Origin: an uncultured Collinsella sp.
GTDB lineage: Bacteria; Actinomycetota; Coriobacteriia; Coriobacteriales; Coriobacteriaceae
Length of the DNA: 64,000 bases
Direction: 5' to 3'
Assembly (NCBI GenBank): GCA_959027945.1
Contig: CAUFRO010000004.1
Span: 24,567-88,566 of the forward strand
Position numbers and translations under genes: made by a program. Positions 35,127 through 45,316 of the stretch are shown piece by piece (position 1 is the stretch's first letter; each line of letters begins with the position of its first letter). The notes below the pieces were generated by a model that saw only the letters and a list, made by a program, of their open reading frames with translations, was not told the origin of the DNA and ran no database searches.

Positions 35127-37070
35127 CTAGTTAGTCGTGCCGGAATCGTCGCCCGAATCGGAGCCAGAAAGCGAAACCGTCAACGTGATCGTGCTGTCGG
35201 TGGACTGCTTGCCGGTGGGGGAGACACCCGTTACGGTAGCGCTCTCGTTGCCGCTCACGGGGTTGCCGTTCTGGTCGCAGAACGCGATGTTGTAGAAGCC
35301 GGCATTGTTGAGCGCGGTGACGGCGGCAGAGATGCTCTTACCGTACAGATTGCCCGGAACGCTCGCCTTGCCGGACTTCTTGGCAATGACGACGGTAATC
35401 GTGGCGCCGGGCTTCTGCTTGCCGCTGGGGTTCCAGCTAATCACCGTGCCCTCGGTAACCGAGTCGTTCTCCTGATAACTCACGTTAACGCCAAAGCCGG
35501 CCATGTCGAGCGCATTGCGCGCCTGGGACTCGGTCATGTCAGTCAGATCGGGAACAGAGGTGGTATCCGGGCCGCTCGAGACCTTGTACGAGATGGTCGT
35601 GCCCTTCTCGACTTCCTTACCGGCTTCGGTGCCCTGCTCAAAGACCTGACCCTCATCAGCCTCGTTGGCCTCCTCGGAGGCGTTGCCCTTCAGGCCAACG
35701 CTTGCCAGTGCGGCTTCTGCTTGGTCCTTGGTCAGGCCGACAAGTTTGGGAACCTCAACCTTTTCGGAGGGCTTGGGGCCCTTGGAGATTACCAGGTTCA
35801 CCTTGGTGCCCTTGGTCTTCTTGGTGTTGCCGTTGGGCGTCTGCTCGGCGACCTTGCCCTCGTCGACATCGTCGTTGTAGCTTTGGTCGATGGTGCCGAC
35901 CTCGAGGCCGGCTTCCTTGATCAGCTCGACGGCAGTCTGCTGGTCCTTGCCCAGCACATCGGGCACGGTGACCTGCTCGCCGCCAAAGAGTCCTGTGGCA
36001 AAGGCCACCACGATGCCGATGACGGCAACGGCTGCCACCACGGCGGCGATGATCTTGTTCTTGTTGGATTTGGGCTTTTCGACCTCGTAGGAGCCGGTGG
36101 AGCCCGAAACCGAGCTACGGGCGGTATTCTGGCCGCTCACGCCCGAGACGGGACGCACCATGGCGCGCGTCTGATCGGAAAGCTCGCGAGTCTTGGTGGC
36201 GCCCAGCTCACCGGGGGCACCGATGATGCGCGTGGGCTCCGAGACGTTGACGGCACGGCCCGACAGGTAGCTGTTGAGCACCTGACGAAGCTCGTCGGCG
36301 GTCTGGAAGCGGTTTGCCGGGTCCTTCTCCATGCACTTGAGGATGATGCGCTCAAGGTCGGCGTCGACACCGGAGTTGATCTGGCTCGGCGGAATAGGCA
36401 GCTCGTTGACCTGCTTGAGTGCGACCGAGATAGCGTCGTCACCGTCAAAGGGGACGCGGCCGGTGGCGCACTCGTACATCACGACGCCCAGCGAGTAGAT
36501 ATCCGAGGTGGGGCCGAGGTCCTGACCACGGGTCTGCTCGGGGCTGACGTAGTGGGCGGTTCCCAGCACGTTGTTGTCTTGCGTGAGGTGGCTGTTCTTG
36601 GCGCGTGCGATGCCAAAGTCCATCACCTTGATGTTGCCGTCGGGCAGCACCATGATGTTCTGCGGCTTAATGTCGCGGTGGATGATCTCGTGCTTGTGGG
36701 CGACCGAAAGCGCGGAGCTGATCTGCGAGCCGATCTGGGCGACCTTCTTGGGGTCGAGGGCGCCGTGGCTCTTGATGCCGCTCTTAAGGTCGGTGCCGCG
36801 CAGGTACTCCATGACGATGTAATAGGTGTCGCCGTCCTTGCCCCAATCGTAGACGCCCACGATATAGGGTGAGGAGAGACCGGCTGCTGCCTGGGCCTCC
36901 TGCTTAAAGCGTGCGGCGAAGGTTGCGTCGCCAGCATACTGCGGCAGCATGATCTTGACGGCTACCGTGCGGTCGAGGACCTGGTCCTGTGCACGGTAGA
37001 CGGTCGCCATGCCGCCTGTTCCCACCTTATCCTTGAGGAGGTATCTTCCCCCGAGGACCCTCTGTTCCAT
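35127..37070 (-). CDS. pknB: PASTA-domain Ser/Thr protein kinase (PknB/Stk type)
   Basis: 647 residues. Cytoplasmic kinase domain (about 9-275): glycine loop GTGGMATV, Lys39, catalytic HRDIKPQN (Asp133), DFG (Asp151) and activation segment GTAHYVSPEQ. A juxtamembrane linker is followed by one transmembrane segment (about 335-357) and four extracellular PASTA repeats (starting VPDVLG, VPKLVG, VPDLTD, VPGNLY) and a Ser/Asp-rich tail. PASTA domains sense muropeptides or lipid II; such kinases control cell-wall synthesis and division. ATG 37070 follows AGGAG. Last gene of the operon with the SEDS-PBP fusion, PP2C and FHA proteins. Confidence 0.95.
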   Translation of the reverse strand: MEQRVLGGRYLLKDKVGTGGMATVYRAQDQVLDRTVAVKIMLPQYAGDATFAARFKQEAQAAAGLSSPYIVGVYDWGKDGDTYYIVMEYLRGTDLKSGIKSHGALDPKKVAQIGSQISSALSVAHKHEIIHRDIKPQNIMVLPDGNIKVMDFGIARAKNSHLTQDNNVLGTAHYVSPEQTRGQDLGPTSDIYSLGVVMYECATGRVPFDGDDAISVALKQVNELPIPPSQINSGVDADLERIILKCMEKDPANRFQTADELRQVLNSYLSGRAVNVSEPTRIIGAPGELGATKTRELSDQTRAMVRPVSGVSGQNTARSSVSGSTGSYEVEKPKSNKNKIIAAVVAAVAVIGIVVAFATGLFGGEQVTVPDVLGKDQQTAVELIKEAGLEVGTIDQSYNDDVDEGKVAEQTPNGNTKKTKGTKVNLVISKGPKPSEKVEVPKLVGLTKDQAEAALASVGLKGNASEEANEADEGQVFEQGTEAGKEVEKGTTISYKVSSGPDTTSVPDLTDMTESQARNALDMAGFGVNVSYQENDSVTEGTVISWNPSGKQKPGATITVVIAKKSGKASVPGNLYGKSISAAVTALNNAGFYNIAFCDQNGNPVSGNESATVTGVSPTGKQSTDSTITLTVSLSGSDSGDDSGTTN

Positions 37071-37202
37071 TCCTGCTCCTAACATAACTATTCGCTCAAC
37101 GATGTGTGTAGTACCTACGATGTGGCCGCTGGGGCCGTGTGGCGCGTTGCCGCTAACTCTTCGGCCGCGGCGCGCCTCGGGTGTCCGATTCGATCATGGG
37201 CA

Positions 37203-40073
37203 TCACGCTCCCTGTGCAGCAAGCGCCGCGGTCAGGACGATGCCGGCGATCTTGGCGGCCTCGACGTCATGCTCGTCGTAATCCTCTAAGGCCACCGAGA
37301 TGGCGACTGTGGGTGAATCGTAAGGTGCAAAGCCAACGAACATCGAGTTGACGTTGGTGCCGCCAATCTCGGCCGAGCCGGTCTTGCCGGCGACCTTGAC
37401 GCCGGGGATTTGGGCATCGGTGCCGGTGCCGGACTGGACGACGGCAAGCATGGCCTGCTTGACCTGGTCGGCCGTGGCGGAGCTGACGGCCTGACCAAGC
37501 GAGCGGGACTGCGTGGTCTTGACCACGGTTCCGTCCGGGGCGAGTACCTGGGCTACAAAGTACGGGTCCATGACCACGCCGCTGTTAGCGATGGCGGCGG
37601 CAATCACGGCGTTTTGCATGACGGTGGTCTGCGGGCCGGGCGTGTGGTCCATGCCGACAGGCTGGCCGGCGCCGGCCCAGGCGGTCTCCCACTCGGTCAT
37701 GAGCGACGGGTCGGCCATGATGGAGGCCGCGGAGGTCAGGTCCTGGCCGAGCTTTTGGCCGTAGCCGAAGGCGTTGGCAAACTGCACGAGCGTGTTTGCG
37801 CCAACTTCGTTTGCCACCTGGCCAAAGACGACGTTGGAGGACACGGCAAAGGCCTGCTGCAGGCTGATGGTACCGTAGCTCTCGTTGGCATAGTTGGTGA
37901 CCGGTGCGTTGCCGATGTCCATGGAGCCGGGCGCCTGGTAGGTGCTGGTAAGGCTGGCGGTACCGGTCTCGAGTGCCGCGGAAAGCGTAACGACCTTAAA
38001 CGTTGAGCCCGGCGTGTACAGCGCGTCCATGGCGCGATTGTACATGGAGCCGTCCTCGCCGCCGCCCGTCTGCAGCAGGGCATCGATGTTGGTGTTGTCG
38101 TAGGTGGGCGAGCTGGCACATGCGAGCACCGCGCCGGTACGCGGGTCGATGACCACTACAGCGCCCTTAAAGCCCTTGAGCGCCTGCTCGGCAGCCGTCT
38201 GGATGCGCGAGTCGATGGTGAGCTTGGCGGTGTTGCCCGGCTGGGTCTGGCCCGCGAGCGACGCGATGGCGTTGTTCCAGCTGGAGTAGTCCTTAGAACC
38301 GGTGAGCGTGTCGTTCATGACGCTCTCGATGGCGGTGGTGCCATACTGCTGGCTCACGTAGCCAACCACGTGCGCTGCCAGGTTGCCGTTGGGGTAGGAG
38401 CGTACGTAGGTGCCGTCCTCCTGCTGCAGCGACTCGGCCAGCGTCACGCCGTCGGACGTGATGATGGAACCGCGCTGGATGTACTTGGAGCGGGCGATGG
38501 TGTGGTTGTTGGTCGGCATGTCCTGATAGTCCTTGGCCTTGATGACCTGGACATAGGTGAGGTTGCCGATAAGGATGGCGAACAGCGCCGTAAAGGCGAG
38601 CACCGCGCGGGTTAGACGGTTGGCGAGCGCCACGCGGCCGAGCACACCGGATTCAGGTGTGTCGAGCAGGCGACGGCGCATGCGCGAGCCGACGGAATGG
38701 CTGCCGCTGCCGTAGGAAGACGAGGTGGCAAAGCGCGTGCCCGTCGGGGCGGCGGCAGATGCGACCTGATCATCGGTGATGGCGGCCATGGTGCCGGTGC
38801 CGGTAAGCTCGGCCTCGCGTCCGGTCGCCTCGTCACCGGCGCGCAGCAGGAGCGCGACGATGATAAAGCTCGCCAGCAGAGAGGAGCCGCCCTGGCTCAT
38901 AAAGGGCAGGGTGACGCCGGTCAGCGGGATCAGGCGGGTTACGCCGCCAACGATCAAGAAGGCCTGGAAGCTGATGGCGGCCGTAAGGCCCGTGGCGCTA
39001 AAGGCAGCGAGGTCGGATTTAGCGCGGGCAGCCGTGGTCAGGCCGCGAACGGCAAAGAGCATAAACAGGATGAGCACGGCGCCGCCGCCCAAAAGGCCCA
39101 TCTCTTCGCCGATAGCCGAGAAGATAAAGTCGGACTCGACGACAGGGATGTTGTTGGCCATGCCGTTGCCGATGCCAACACCGACCAGGCCGCCATCGGC
39201 AAGCGAGAAGAGCGACTGGACGATCTGGTAGCCCTGCCCCTGGGCGTCCTTAAACGGATCGACCCAAACTTGGAAGCGCACCTGAACGTGAGACAGGAAC
39301 TTGTAGGCGACCACGGCTCCGACGGCTAAGAGCGCAAGGCCGATAACGACATACGAAAAGCGCCCCGTGGCAACGTAGAGCATCAGCAAGAAGATGGTGT
39401 AGAACAGCACGGCCGAACCCAGATCGCGTTCGAAGACGACGACGAGCAGGCACACACCCCACACGGCAAACAGCGGCAGCAGCAGTCGCAGGCGAGGGAT
39501 CTTAAAGCCCAGGATCTTGCGGTTGGAGATGGAGAGCAGCTCGCGGTTCTCGGCCAGGTACCCGGCCAGGAACAGCACGATAAAGACCTTGGCGAACTCG
39601 CCAGGCTGGATGGTAAAGCCCGCGATGCGAATCCACAGTTTGGAGCCCGAGATCGTGGTGCCGATAAAGATGGGCAGCATCAGCAGGATGATGCCGATAA
39701 TGCCAAAGGTGTACTTGTAGCGCATGACCACGTCGAGGTTTTTGACCAGTGCAAGCGTTCCCACCATGAGCGCCACCGAGACAAACAGGATGATGAGCTG
39801 TGAGATGGCGAGAGCGGGGGTGAGACGCGTCACGAACGTGATGCCGATGCCCGAAAGCACAAAGACAATGGGCAGGATGGCGGGGTCGGCACCGGGCGCC
39901 AAGATGCGCACGGCAATGTGGGCCGCGGCAAAGGCGGCAAAGAGGCCGATCGGCACGGCGAGCGTCTCAAAGGAGATGGCGGCGCCCGCGGTGAGCACGT
40001 ACATCGCATATAGCAGGATGACGGGGAACGCCGAGGCGATGAGCAAGAGCAGCTCGGTGTTGCGGCGACTCAT
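37203..40073 (-). CDS. SEDS glycosyltransferase fused to penicillin-binding protein
   Basis: 956 residues joining two partners normally encoded separately. Residues about 1-430 are a FtsW/RodA/SpoVE polytopic domain (ten membrane segments) with the family motif region WVDPFKDAQGQGYQIVQSL and GGSSLLASF. After a linker of about 50 residues a second anchor (about 485-510) starts a class B PBP whose transpeptidase domain has TPGSTFK (Ser690), SSN and KTG in AGKTGSAEIGG. It would polymerise and crosslink peptidoglycan as one chain. ATG 40073 follows AAAGGGAG. It lies between PP2C and the PASTA kinase, so control by phosphorylation is likely. Confidence 0.93.
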   Translation of the reverse strand: MSRRNTELLLLIASAFPVILLYAMYVLTAGAAISFETLAVPIGLFAAFAAAHIAVRILAPGADPAILPIVFVLSGIGITFVTRLTPALAISQLIILFVSVALMVGTLALVKNLDVVMRYKYTFGIIGIILLMLPIFIGTTISGSKLWIRIAGFTIQPGEFAKVFIVLFLAGYLAENRELLSISNRKILGFKIPRLRLLLPLFAVWGVCLLVVVFERDLGSAVLFYTIFLLMLYVATGRFSYVVIGLALLAVGAVVAYKFLSHVQVRFQVWVDPFKDAQGQGYQIVQSLFSLADGGLVGVGIGNGMANNIPVVESDFIFSAIGEEMGLLGGGAVLILFMLFAVRGLTTAARAKSDLAAFSATGLTAAISFQAFLIVGGVTRLIPLTGVTLPFMSQGGSSLLASFIIVALLLRAGDEATGREAELTGTGTMAAITDDQVASAAAPTGTRFATSSSYGSGSHSVGSRMRRRLLDTPESGVLGRVALANRLTRAVLAFTALFAILIGNLTYVQVIKAKDYQDMPTNNHTIARSKYIQRGSIITSDGVTLAESLQQEDGTYVRSYPNGNLAAHVVGYVSQQYGTTAIESVMNDTLTGSKDYSSWNNAIASLAGQTQPGNTAKLTIDSRIQTAAEQALKGFKGAVVVIDPRTGAVLACASSPTYDNTNIDALLQTGGGEDGSMYNRAMDALYTPGSTFKVVTLSAALETGTASLTSTYQAPGSMDIGNAPVTNYANESYGTISLQQAFAVSSNVVFGQVANEVGANTLVQFANAFGYGQKLGQDLTSAASIMADPSLMTEWETAWAGAGQPVGMDHTPGPQTTVMQNAVIAAAIANSGVVMDPYFVAQVLAPDGTVVKTTQSRSLGQAVSSATADQVKQAMLAVVQSGTGTDAQIPGVKVAGKTGSAEIGGTNVNSMFVGFAPYDSPTVAISVALEDYDEHDVEAAKIAGIVLTAALAAQGA

Positions 40074-40089
40074 AAGCGGCACTCCCTTT

Positions 40090-41889
40090 CTAATTCTTAT
40101 CGGAGGCTTCGGCCTCGGCGGACTGTTCGGCGGTTTTCTCGGAATCTGATTCGGAGGTCGATCCCTGATTGGTGTTGTCGCGAATCGTTTGCGCGTCGAT
40201 CACCTGGCGGGTCTGCTCCTCGTCGATCTGGTGGCGGTACTTGGATATCGTGTCCTGCGCATCGTCGACACTTGTTTGCGGAATGCCCGCCTTGAGGCGG
40301 TTTTGCGTGTCTTCGGGCAGGTCGGACAGCTTGATGCTGGTTTCGCTTTCGAGCCAGTGGAGCTTGAGTCCGAGTGGCTTGCCGGGCAGGCCGCGCCAGA
40401 CGGCGACATTGCCCTGGTAGGTACCAAGGTAGTACGAGCCGGTGACACCCGTGTAGGCCCAGATGCCAGCTGCCAGCACAAAGACGAGGGCCAGGATGGC
40501 GGCGATAGTAACGTTGCGGCGACGCACGCGTTGCGCCTCGCGCATGACGCCATCGTCAACCAGGTCAACGACTACTACGGTCACGTTGTCGTGGCCGCCG
40601 GCGGCAAGCGCCGCGTCCACTAGGTTGTCGACGCAGATTTGCGCGGTTGAGGACTGCGTGGCGATGTTCTCGATATCGCTATCGGGAATCATGCTCGAGA
40701 GGCCGTCGGAGCACAGGATCAGGCGGTCGCCTTCCTCGATATGCAGAGTGAAGTGGTCGGCATACATGGCGGGGTCCGAGCCCAGCGCACGGGTGATGAC
40801 CGAACGGTTGGGGTGGACGCGAGCCTCGTCTGCCGTGATCTCGCCGGCGTCCACGAGCTCCTCCACGTAGGAGTGGTCGCGGGTCACGCGGATGAGCGTG
40901 CCCTCGTGGAGCAGGTAGGCGCGAGAGTCACCCACGTGAGCGATGGCGAGCGTGTCGTTTTCGATATAGGCGCAAGTGGCTGTGCAGCCCATGCCGGGCT
41001 TGCCCAGGCCATTCAGGGCCGCCTCGATTACGGCGGCGTTGGCTGCCTCGACGGCTGCGGCCAGGCGTGCTGCGTCGGCAGACTGCGGGGCCGTCTTGGC
41101 GATGGTCTCGACAGCGATAGAAGAGGCCACCTCGCCGGCGGCGTGACCACCCATGCCGTCGCATACGCAAAAGAGCGGCGACTGCACCAGGTAGGAATCC
41201 TCATTGTGCGGACGCACGCAGCCAACGTCGGAGCGGGCGCCCCACATGAGTTGCGTGGTGGTGCCGGCATCATAGGTCGAGTCGGTCTCGATGCGCTCCT
41301 CGGTCAGGGGCTCAAAGCTCATGGTCGAGCCGGGGTCTTTGAGCTTGGCCTCAACGGCGGCAACGTCGATCTCGGCGGTGTCACCGGGAGAGACGGTGTC
41401 GGTCTCGGCGTTTGATTCGGAATCGCCGGTGTCCGGGGAGTCGGGCTCCTCGGAAACGCGGGCGGTCGACTCGTCATCTTGCGGGCTGACGTCTATAGGC
41501 TCGGGCGCCGGCGTAGACGCGGGCGCAACCTTGGATGCCGGGGCTATGGGAAACGCCGGCGCGGCGGGCTCGGGTGCCGCAAACACCGCAGCGCTCTCGT
41601 TGATTGCCGCGGCGACGGGCTCTGCAAAGTGAGCCGGCGCCGGGGTTGCTTCGGGCGCTGTGGGCTGTTCCGCAGCATGTGCGCCGATGGGCGCCGCTAC
41701 GGCATCCTCTTCGTCCTCGTTATCGGCGAGATCCGAAATATCATGCGTTACATGCGAAAGAGGCAGGGAGAACACGGTGTCCTCGGGCTCCACGGGTGCG
41801 GAGCCTGCCGGAGCGGCGTGGGCCGGCGCAGCTGTGGTGGCGGCCGGTGCCTCGGTCATAGTTGCGGACTTGTTCTCCTCGTCGATCAT
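40090..41889 (-). CDS. PP2C-type Ser/Thr phosphatase with long N-terminal extension
   Basis: 599 residues. The PP2C domain (about 215-455) has metal-site motifs RPHNEDSY, CDGMGGHAAGE, GDSRAYLL, SDGLSSM and GGHDNVT. It is preceded by about 210 residues of Ala/Pro/Glu-rich disordered sequence and followed by one membrane segment (about 468-488) and a short outer domain with acidic tail. It reverses the kinases of this operon (PstP/Stp role). The start ATG overlaps the stop of the upstream FhaB-like gene by four bases (ATGA). Confidence 0.92.
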   Translation of the reverse strand: MIDEENKSATMTEAPAATTAAPAHAAPAGSAPVEPEDTVFSLPLSHVTHDISDLADNEDEEDAVAAPIGAHAAEQPTAPEATPAPAHFAEPVAAAINESAAVFAAPEPAAPAFPIAPASKVAPASTPAPEPIDVSPQDDESTARVSEEPDSPDTGDSESNAETDTVSPGDTAEIDVAAVEAKLKDPGSTMSFEPLTEERIETDSTYDAGTTTQLMWGARSDVGCVRPHNEDSYLVQSPLFCVCDGMGGHAAGEVASSIAVETIAKTAPQSADAARLAAAVEAANAAVIEAALNGLGKPGMGCTATCAYIENDTLAIAHVGDSRAYLLHEGTLIRVTRDHSYVEELVDAGEITADEARVHPNRSVITRALGSDPAMYADHFTLHIEEGDRLILCSDGLSSMIPDSDIENIATQSSTAQICVDNLVDAALAAGGHDNVTVVVVDLVDDGVMREAQRVRRRNVTIAAILALVFVLAAGIWAYTGVTGSYYLGTYQGNVAVWRGLPGKPLGLKLHWLESETSIKLSDLPEDTQNRLKAGIPQTSVDDAQDTISKYRHQIDEEQTRQVIDAQTIRDNTNQGSTSESDSEKTAEQSAEAEASDKN

Positions 41890-42302
41890 CGACGGTTCAC
41901 CTTCATGACCACGTCGCCAATCTGGACTTCGTCGCCCTCGCGCAGCGTTGCGGGCTCCACCAGCTGGCGGCCGTTGACGAGCGTGCCGTTAAGCGAGTTG
42001 AGGTCCTCGATGATGAGTGCCGGGCCCTGCAGCGAAAAGCGCGCATGCGAGGCCGAGACGAACGGTTCGTTGATGCAGATGTCCGAAGATGGCGAGCGAC
42101 CGACGATGACGGGGCCGAGCATGTCTACGTGGATGCCGCGGATACCGCGCGGACCCTTGTCCACATCGATCGTCCAGATAGCCGAGTCGCGGCGCTGCCC
42201 GCGCACAAGTCCCACGCCGGTCTTCATGACGGCGAACAAGAAGATATAGAGCAGGGCGACCAGGACGATGCGGCCTGCAAAAAGGACGATATCGATGTTC
42301 AT
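41886..42302 (-). CDS. fhaB: FHA-domain protein, FhaB type
   Basis: 138 residues. One N-terminal membrane segment (about 5-27) and a C-terminal FHA domain (about 60-135) with VGRSPSSDI, SASHARF and LNSLNGTLVNG, which binds phospho-threonine. In mycobacteria FhaB links kinases to division and wall enzymes. It sits between FhaA and PP2C with overlapping or nearly overlapping reading frames. Confidence 0.9.
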   Translation of the reverse strand: MNIDIVLFAGRIVLVALLYIFLFAVMKTGVGLVRGQRRDSAIWTIDVDKGPRGIRGIHVDMLGPVIVGRSPSSDICINEPFVSASHARFSLQGPALIIEDLNSLNGTLVNGRQLVEPATLREGDEVQIGDVVMKVNRR

Positions 42303-42308
42303 AAGCGA

Positions 42309-43322
42309 CTATCCCCTAAATTCAAAGGTGCTCAGGCCAAACGTCAGCAGATCGCCGTTGCGCAGCGGGCAGCGCGTGATGCGGCGGTTGTTGACGAGCG
42401 TGCCGTTGGTGGAATTGAGGTCCTCGATCGACCAATCCGAGCCCGTAAAGGTGAGCTGGGCGTGGCGGCGCGACACGTTGGGGTCGCGCAGGGCAATGTC
42501 GGAAACTGAGCGCTCGCGACCGATGGTCACCTGTGCGGAGGTGATGCTATGGCTCTCGCCGCTCACGACGTCGACGAGCTGGGCGAGCGGGCGCTGCGGG
42601 GCGCGAGTGCTCGCCATGTTGGAGGCGATGCCGGCTGCGGCGCCTAGGCCCACGGCGGCACCGGTCGCGGCGGCTCCGCCCATGCCGGCAAGCGCGTCGC
42701 GCGAGACGGTCTGCGGCACCGGGATGGGTGCGGCGGCGGGGTCGGGGACGCTAGGCGCGAAGGGGTCTGCCACGGCGAGCGGGTCGGGAGCGGCGGCGCG
42801 AGGCGTCGGCTGCTGCTGGGGCATGGCGGCGGGGCGCTGCTGCTGCGGGGCAGCAAACTGCTGCTGGCCGGCGCGCGGGGCGCTGGCGGCACGGCTTGCC
42901 GCGGAGTTGTTCTGGCCCAGGCCGTTTTGATAGGCGCGCTCTTCTTCGTACAGGCGGCCGAGCGTGGGGGCATCGACGTTCTCGGCAAAGACCGAGAACT
43001 TGCCGGCGCGCAGCTGCGGATCGATCATAAAGCGCACGAGGGGCTCGCCGACAAAGACATAGCGGCGCTTTTCGGCCTGCGCCTTCACAAACTCGCGGAC
43101 CTCGCGCGAAAGCTCGGGGTAGAACGGGGCGAGCATGGGATCGTCGTCGGCGGCGATCAGGATGGTATAGAGTGCCGGCGCCGTGTTGACGCCGTTGATC
43201 ACCAGAGTCTGATCCTCCATGTCGCGAGCGGCCTGCTTGGCAAGCTTCTTAAAGGAGAACGGGGCACGGGTGGCACCGAAGATGCCGGCCACGTGGTCCT
43301 CGAAGATGTTCAGGAAGTTCAC
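42309..43322 (-). CDS. fhaA: DUF3662/FHA protein, FhaA type
   Basis: 337 residues. N-terminal DUF3662 domain (about 1-125, starting MNFLNIFEDHVAGIFG), a Gln/Ala/Pro-rich linker (about 140-240), and a C-terminal FHA domain (about 255-337) with TIGRERSVSDI, VSRRHAQL and LNSTNGTLVNN. FhaA in actinobacteria binds phosphorylated MviN and regulates lipid II supply; the same role is inferred. Its ATG overlaps the stop of the upstream kinase gene by four bases. Confidence 0.92.
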   Translation of the reverse strand: MNFLNIFEDHVAGIFGATRAPFSFKKLAKQAARDMEDQTLVINGVNTAPALYTILIAADDDPMLAPFYPELSREVREFVKAQAEKRRYVFVGEPLVRFMIDPQLRAGKFSVFAENVDAPTLGRLYEEERAYQNGLGQNNSAASRAASAPRAGQQQFAAPQQQRPAAMPQQQPTPRAAAPDPLAVADPFAPSVPDPAAAPIPVPQTVSRDALAGMGGAAATGAAVGLGAAAGIASNMASTRAPQRPLAQLVDVVSGESHSITSAQVTIGRERSVSDIALRDPNVSRRHAQLTFTGSDWSIEDLNSTNGTLVNNRRITRCPLRNGDLLTFGLSTFEFRG

Positions 43323-45172
43323 GAAAGATCACTCTCCGTATAGGTTCTTTGGTATCCGAGCAAATATAGGCATATCCCAACGATTATAGAGGATAGGATT
43401 CCCGCAACCGCCGCCTTGGCGATGACCGCGGCTGCAAGGCTGGCAATTTCCATATGGTGTGCAAGACAGGACGCCGCTGCGCAGCCGATGCCGGTGACAG
43501 CGATGGCGGCGATTGCGGCAAGGTTTGAGCCCTGATTGGCACGCTTGGCATGGGCATTGAGCAGCGCGGATGACGCTGCGGCAGTTGCCGCGGCCAGCCC
43601 AAAGGCAGCCCAGAGGAGCGGGTCTCCCAGCGCTGCGGCAACGTTACCGAGCCCCAGCACGCCTCCGGCTGAAAGCGCGACTGTCGCCAGGCGGGCAAAA
43701 AGCGCGCCCATGCCCGTTGCCGCGGCGGCGCTTGCCGGGCCGAGCCAAAATGACGCGACGCCGGCGGCGACCCCAGCTGCCAGGAAGGTATTGCCGGTCA
43801 GACAGCCAAGCGCGAGTGCACAGGTGAGTGCGGCGCTCGCGGCAGCCTCGGTGCGACCCCAGGCGATCCACCAACCGGACATGGCAGCGGCAAAGATCAC
43901 CGCGACGGGCAACATCGACAGGATGCCCTGCGCCTGCATGGTGGCGTTGGCCATGAGCACCAAAAAGCCCACAGCCGAGATGGCCGAGCCAATCTGGGGG
44001 GCCAGGCCAGCCGCCGCTCCGATCGCGATGGCCGCAATGACCAGGCCGGGAAGCGCCGCGACCCCGGCCGTTTGCATCAGCAAAAAGCTAAAGGTGCCGC
44101 ACGTTAGCGCCGAGATAATGCGCATGGTGTAGTCGCGCGCATGGCTCCAGCGCGTGCCCGCCCAGCCGAGTGCGCGGTCGACCTCGATGGCGTCGTCCTC
44201 GTAGTGCGACGGCTCGATATCGTCGAGCTCCTGCTCGTCATCCGAAAGCTCGCCAACCATTTGCTCCAGGCTGCGACGGCCCTCGCGCACGCTGCCCAGA
44301 CCGGCAAGGAGCTGGTCGCAAAATGCCTCGATGCTGTTGGGGCGGTCCTGCGGCATGGGGGAGAGCGCGCTCATGAGCGCGCTCTCGGCTCCCGGGGGAA
44401 AGTGTGGTATCAGCTCGCTGGGATAGGTGGCGCCGCCGATGATGCGGTCGAGCGAGTCGGCGGGCGTGGCCGCCATAAAGGGAGCGCTGCCGCACAGGCC
44501 CTCGTAGATCACACAGGCGAGGGCAAAGACATCGGCGCGCTCGTCGACCGTGCCGGTCTCGATATCGAGCTGCTCGGGCGGCATGTAGCCGATGGTGCCG
44601 CCGCGCGAGCCGCCAAAGCCACCGGCGGACGACAGTCGCGCCATGCCAAAGTCGGTGAGCTTTACATTGCCCGAGTGGTCGATGAGCACGTTGGCGGGCT
44701 TAATGTCCAGGTGGAGTACGCCATTACTATGGGCGAAGGTGAGCGCCTGGCCCAGGGCATCGGCAATGGCCGCGGCCTCGTCAAAGGTAAGTGAGTGGCC
44801 GTCCACGCGGTGCAAAAACTCGGCCAGCGACATGCCATCGACATATTCCATAACCAGGTAGGCATAGGCTGTGTCGTGCGTAAAGTCGATGACCTGCACG
44901 ATATTGGGATGTTGAAGCATGGCGGCGGTGTGCGCCTCGCGCAGGACATCCATGATGTCGCTGGCGGGCATGCCGACACCGTTAATAAGGGGGATGCGCT
45001 TAATGGCGACGCGGCGGCGCAGGTGCGTGTCGCGGCAGATCTCGATGGAGCCAAAACCGCCGGTCGCAAGTGTCTCGAGCGGCTGGTACCGCTTGAGCAG
45101 CTCGCGAGAGCTGGTGCCCTCCAAAGGAACGTCCGGCGAGAACCGGGCGGTATGTTGCGAGAAAAGCGGCAT
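43319..45172 (-). CDS. Ser/Thr protein kinase with polytopic membrane C-terminus
   Basis: 617 residues. Kinase domain (about 28-290): ATGGFGSI loop, catalytic motif HLDIKPANVL (Leu replacing the usual Arg of HRD), DFGMARL and an activation segment GGTIGYMPPEQ. After an acidic linker with a DEQELDDIEPSHYEDD stretch come about eight Ala/Gly-rich membrane helices (about 350-610), no PASTA repeats. The loss of the HRD arginine suggests activation independent of activation-loop phosphorylation. First gene of the FhaA-FhaB-PP2C-SEDS/PBP-PASTA kinase operon. ATG 45172 follows GAGGG. Confidence 0.9.
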   Translation of the reverse strand: MPLFSQHTARFSPDVPLEGTSSRELLKRYQPLETLATGGFGSIEICRDTHLRRRVAIKRIPLINGVGMPASDIMDVLREAHTAAMLQHPNIVQVIDFTHDTAYAYLVMEYVDGMSLAEFLHRVDGHSLTFDEAAAIADALGQALTFAHSNGVLHLDIKPANVLIDHSGNVKLTDFGMARLSSAGGFGGSRGGTIGYMPPEQLDIETGTVDERADVFALACVIYEGLCGSAPFMAATPADSLDRIIGGATYPSELIPHFPPGAESALMSALSPMPQDRPNSIEAFCDQLLAGLGSVREGRRSLEQMVGELSDDEQELDDIEPSHYEDDAIEVDRALGWAGTRWSHARDYTMRIISALTCGTFSFLLMQTAGVAALPGLVIAAIAIGAAAGLAPQIGSAISAVGFLVLMANATMQAQGILSMLPVAVIFAAAMSGWWIAWGRTEAAASAALTCALALGCLTGNTFLAAGVAAGVASFWLGPASAAAATGMGALFARLATVALSAGGVLGLGNVAAALGDPLLWAAFGLAAATAAASSALLNAHAKRANQGSNLAAIAAIAVTGIGCAAASCLAHHMEIASLAAAVIAKAAVAGILSSIIVGICLYLLGYQRTYTESDLS

Positions 45173-45316
45173 GGCCAACCCTCGTGCGTTTAAAGTTCGT
45201 TTGCGAGCGGCGGGCGCGGGGCCGAGCCGTTCGCGGTGGCATAGATGCTGCTAGTGTAGCACGCTCGGGTGCATGGGGAGGATAGCGGGATGCGAGGCTG
45301 CCTGCCTGGCTTGGCC

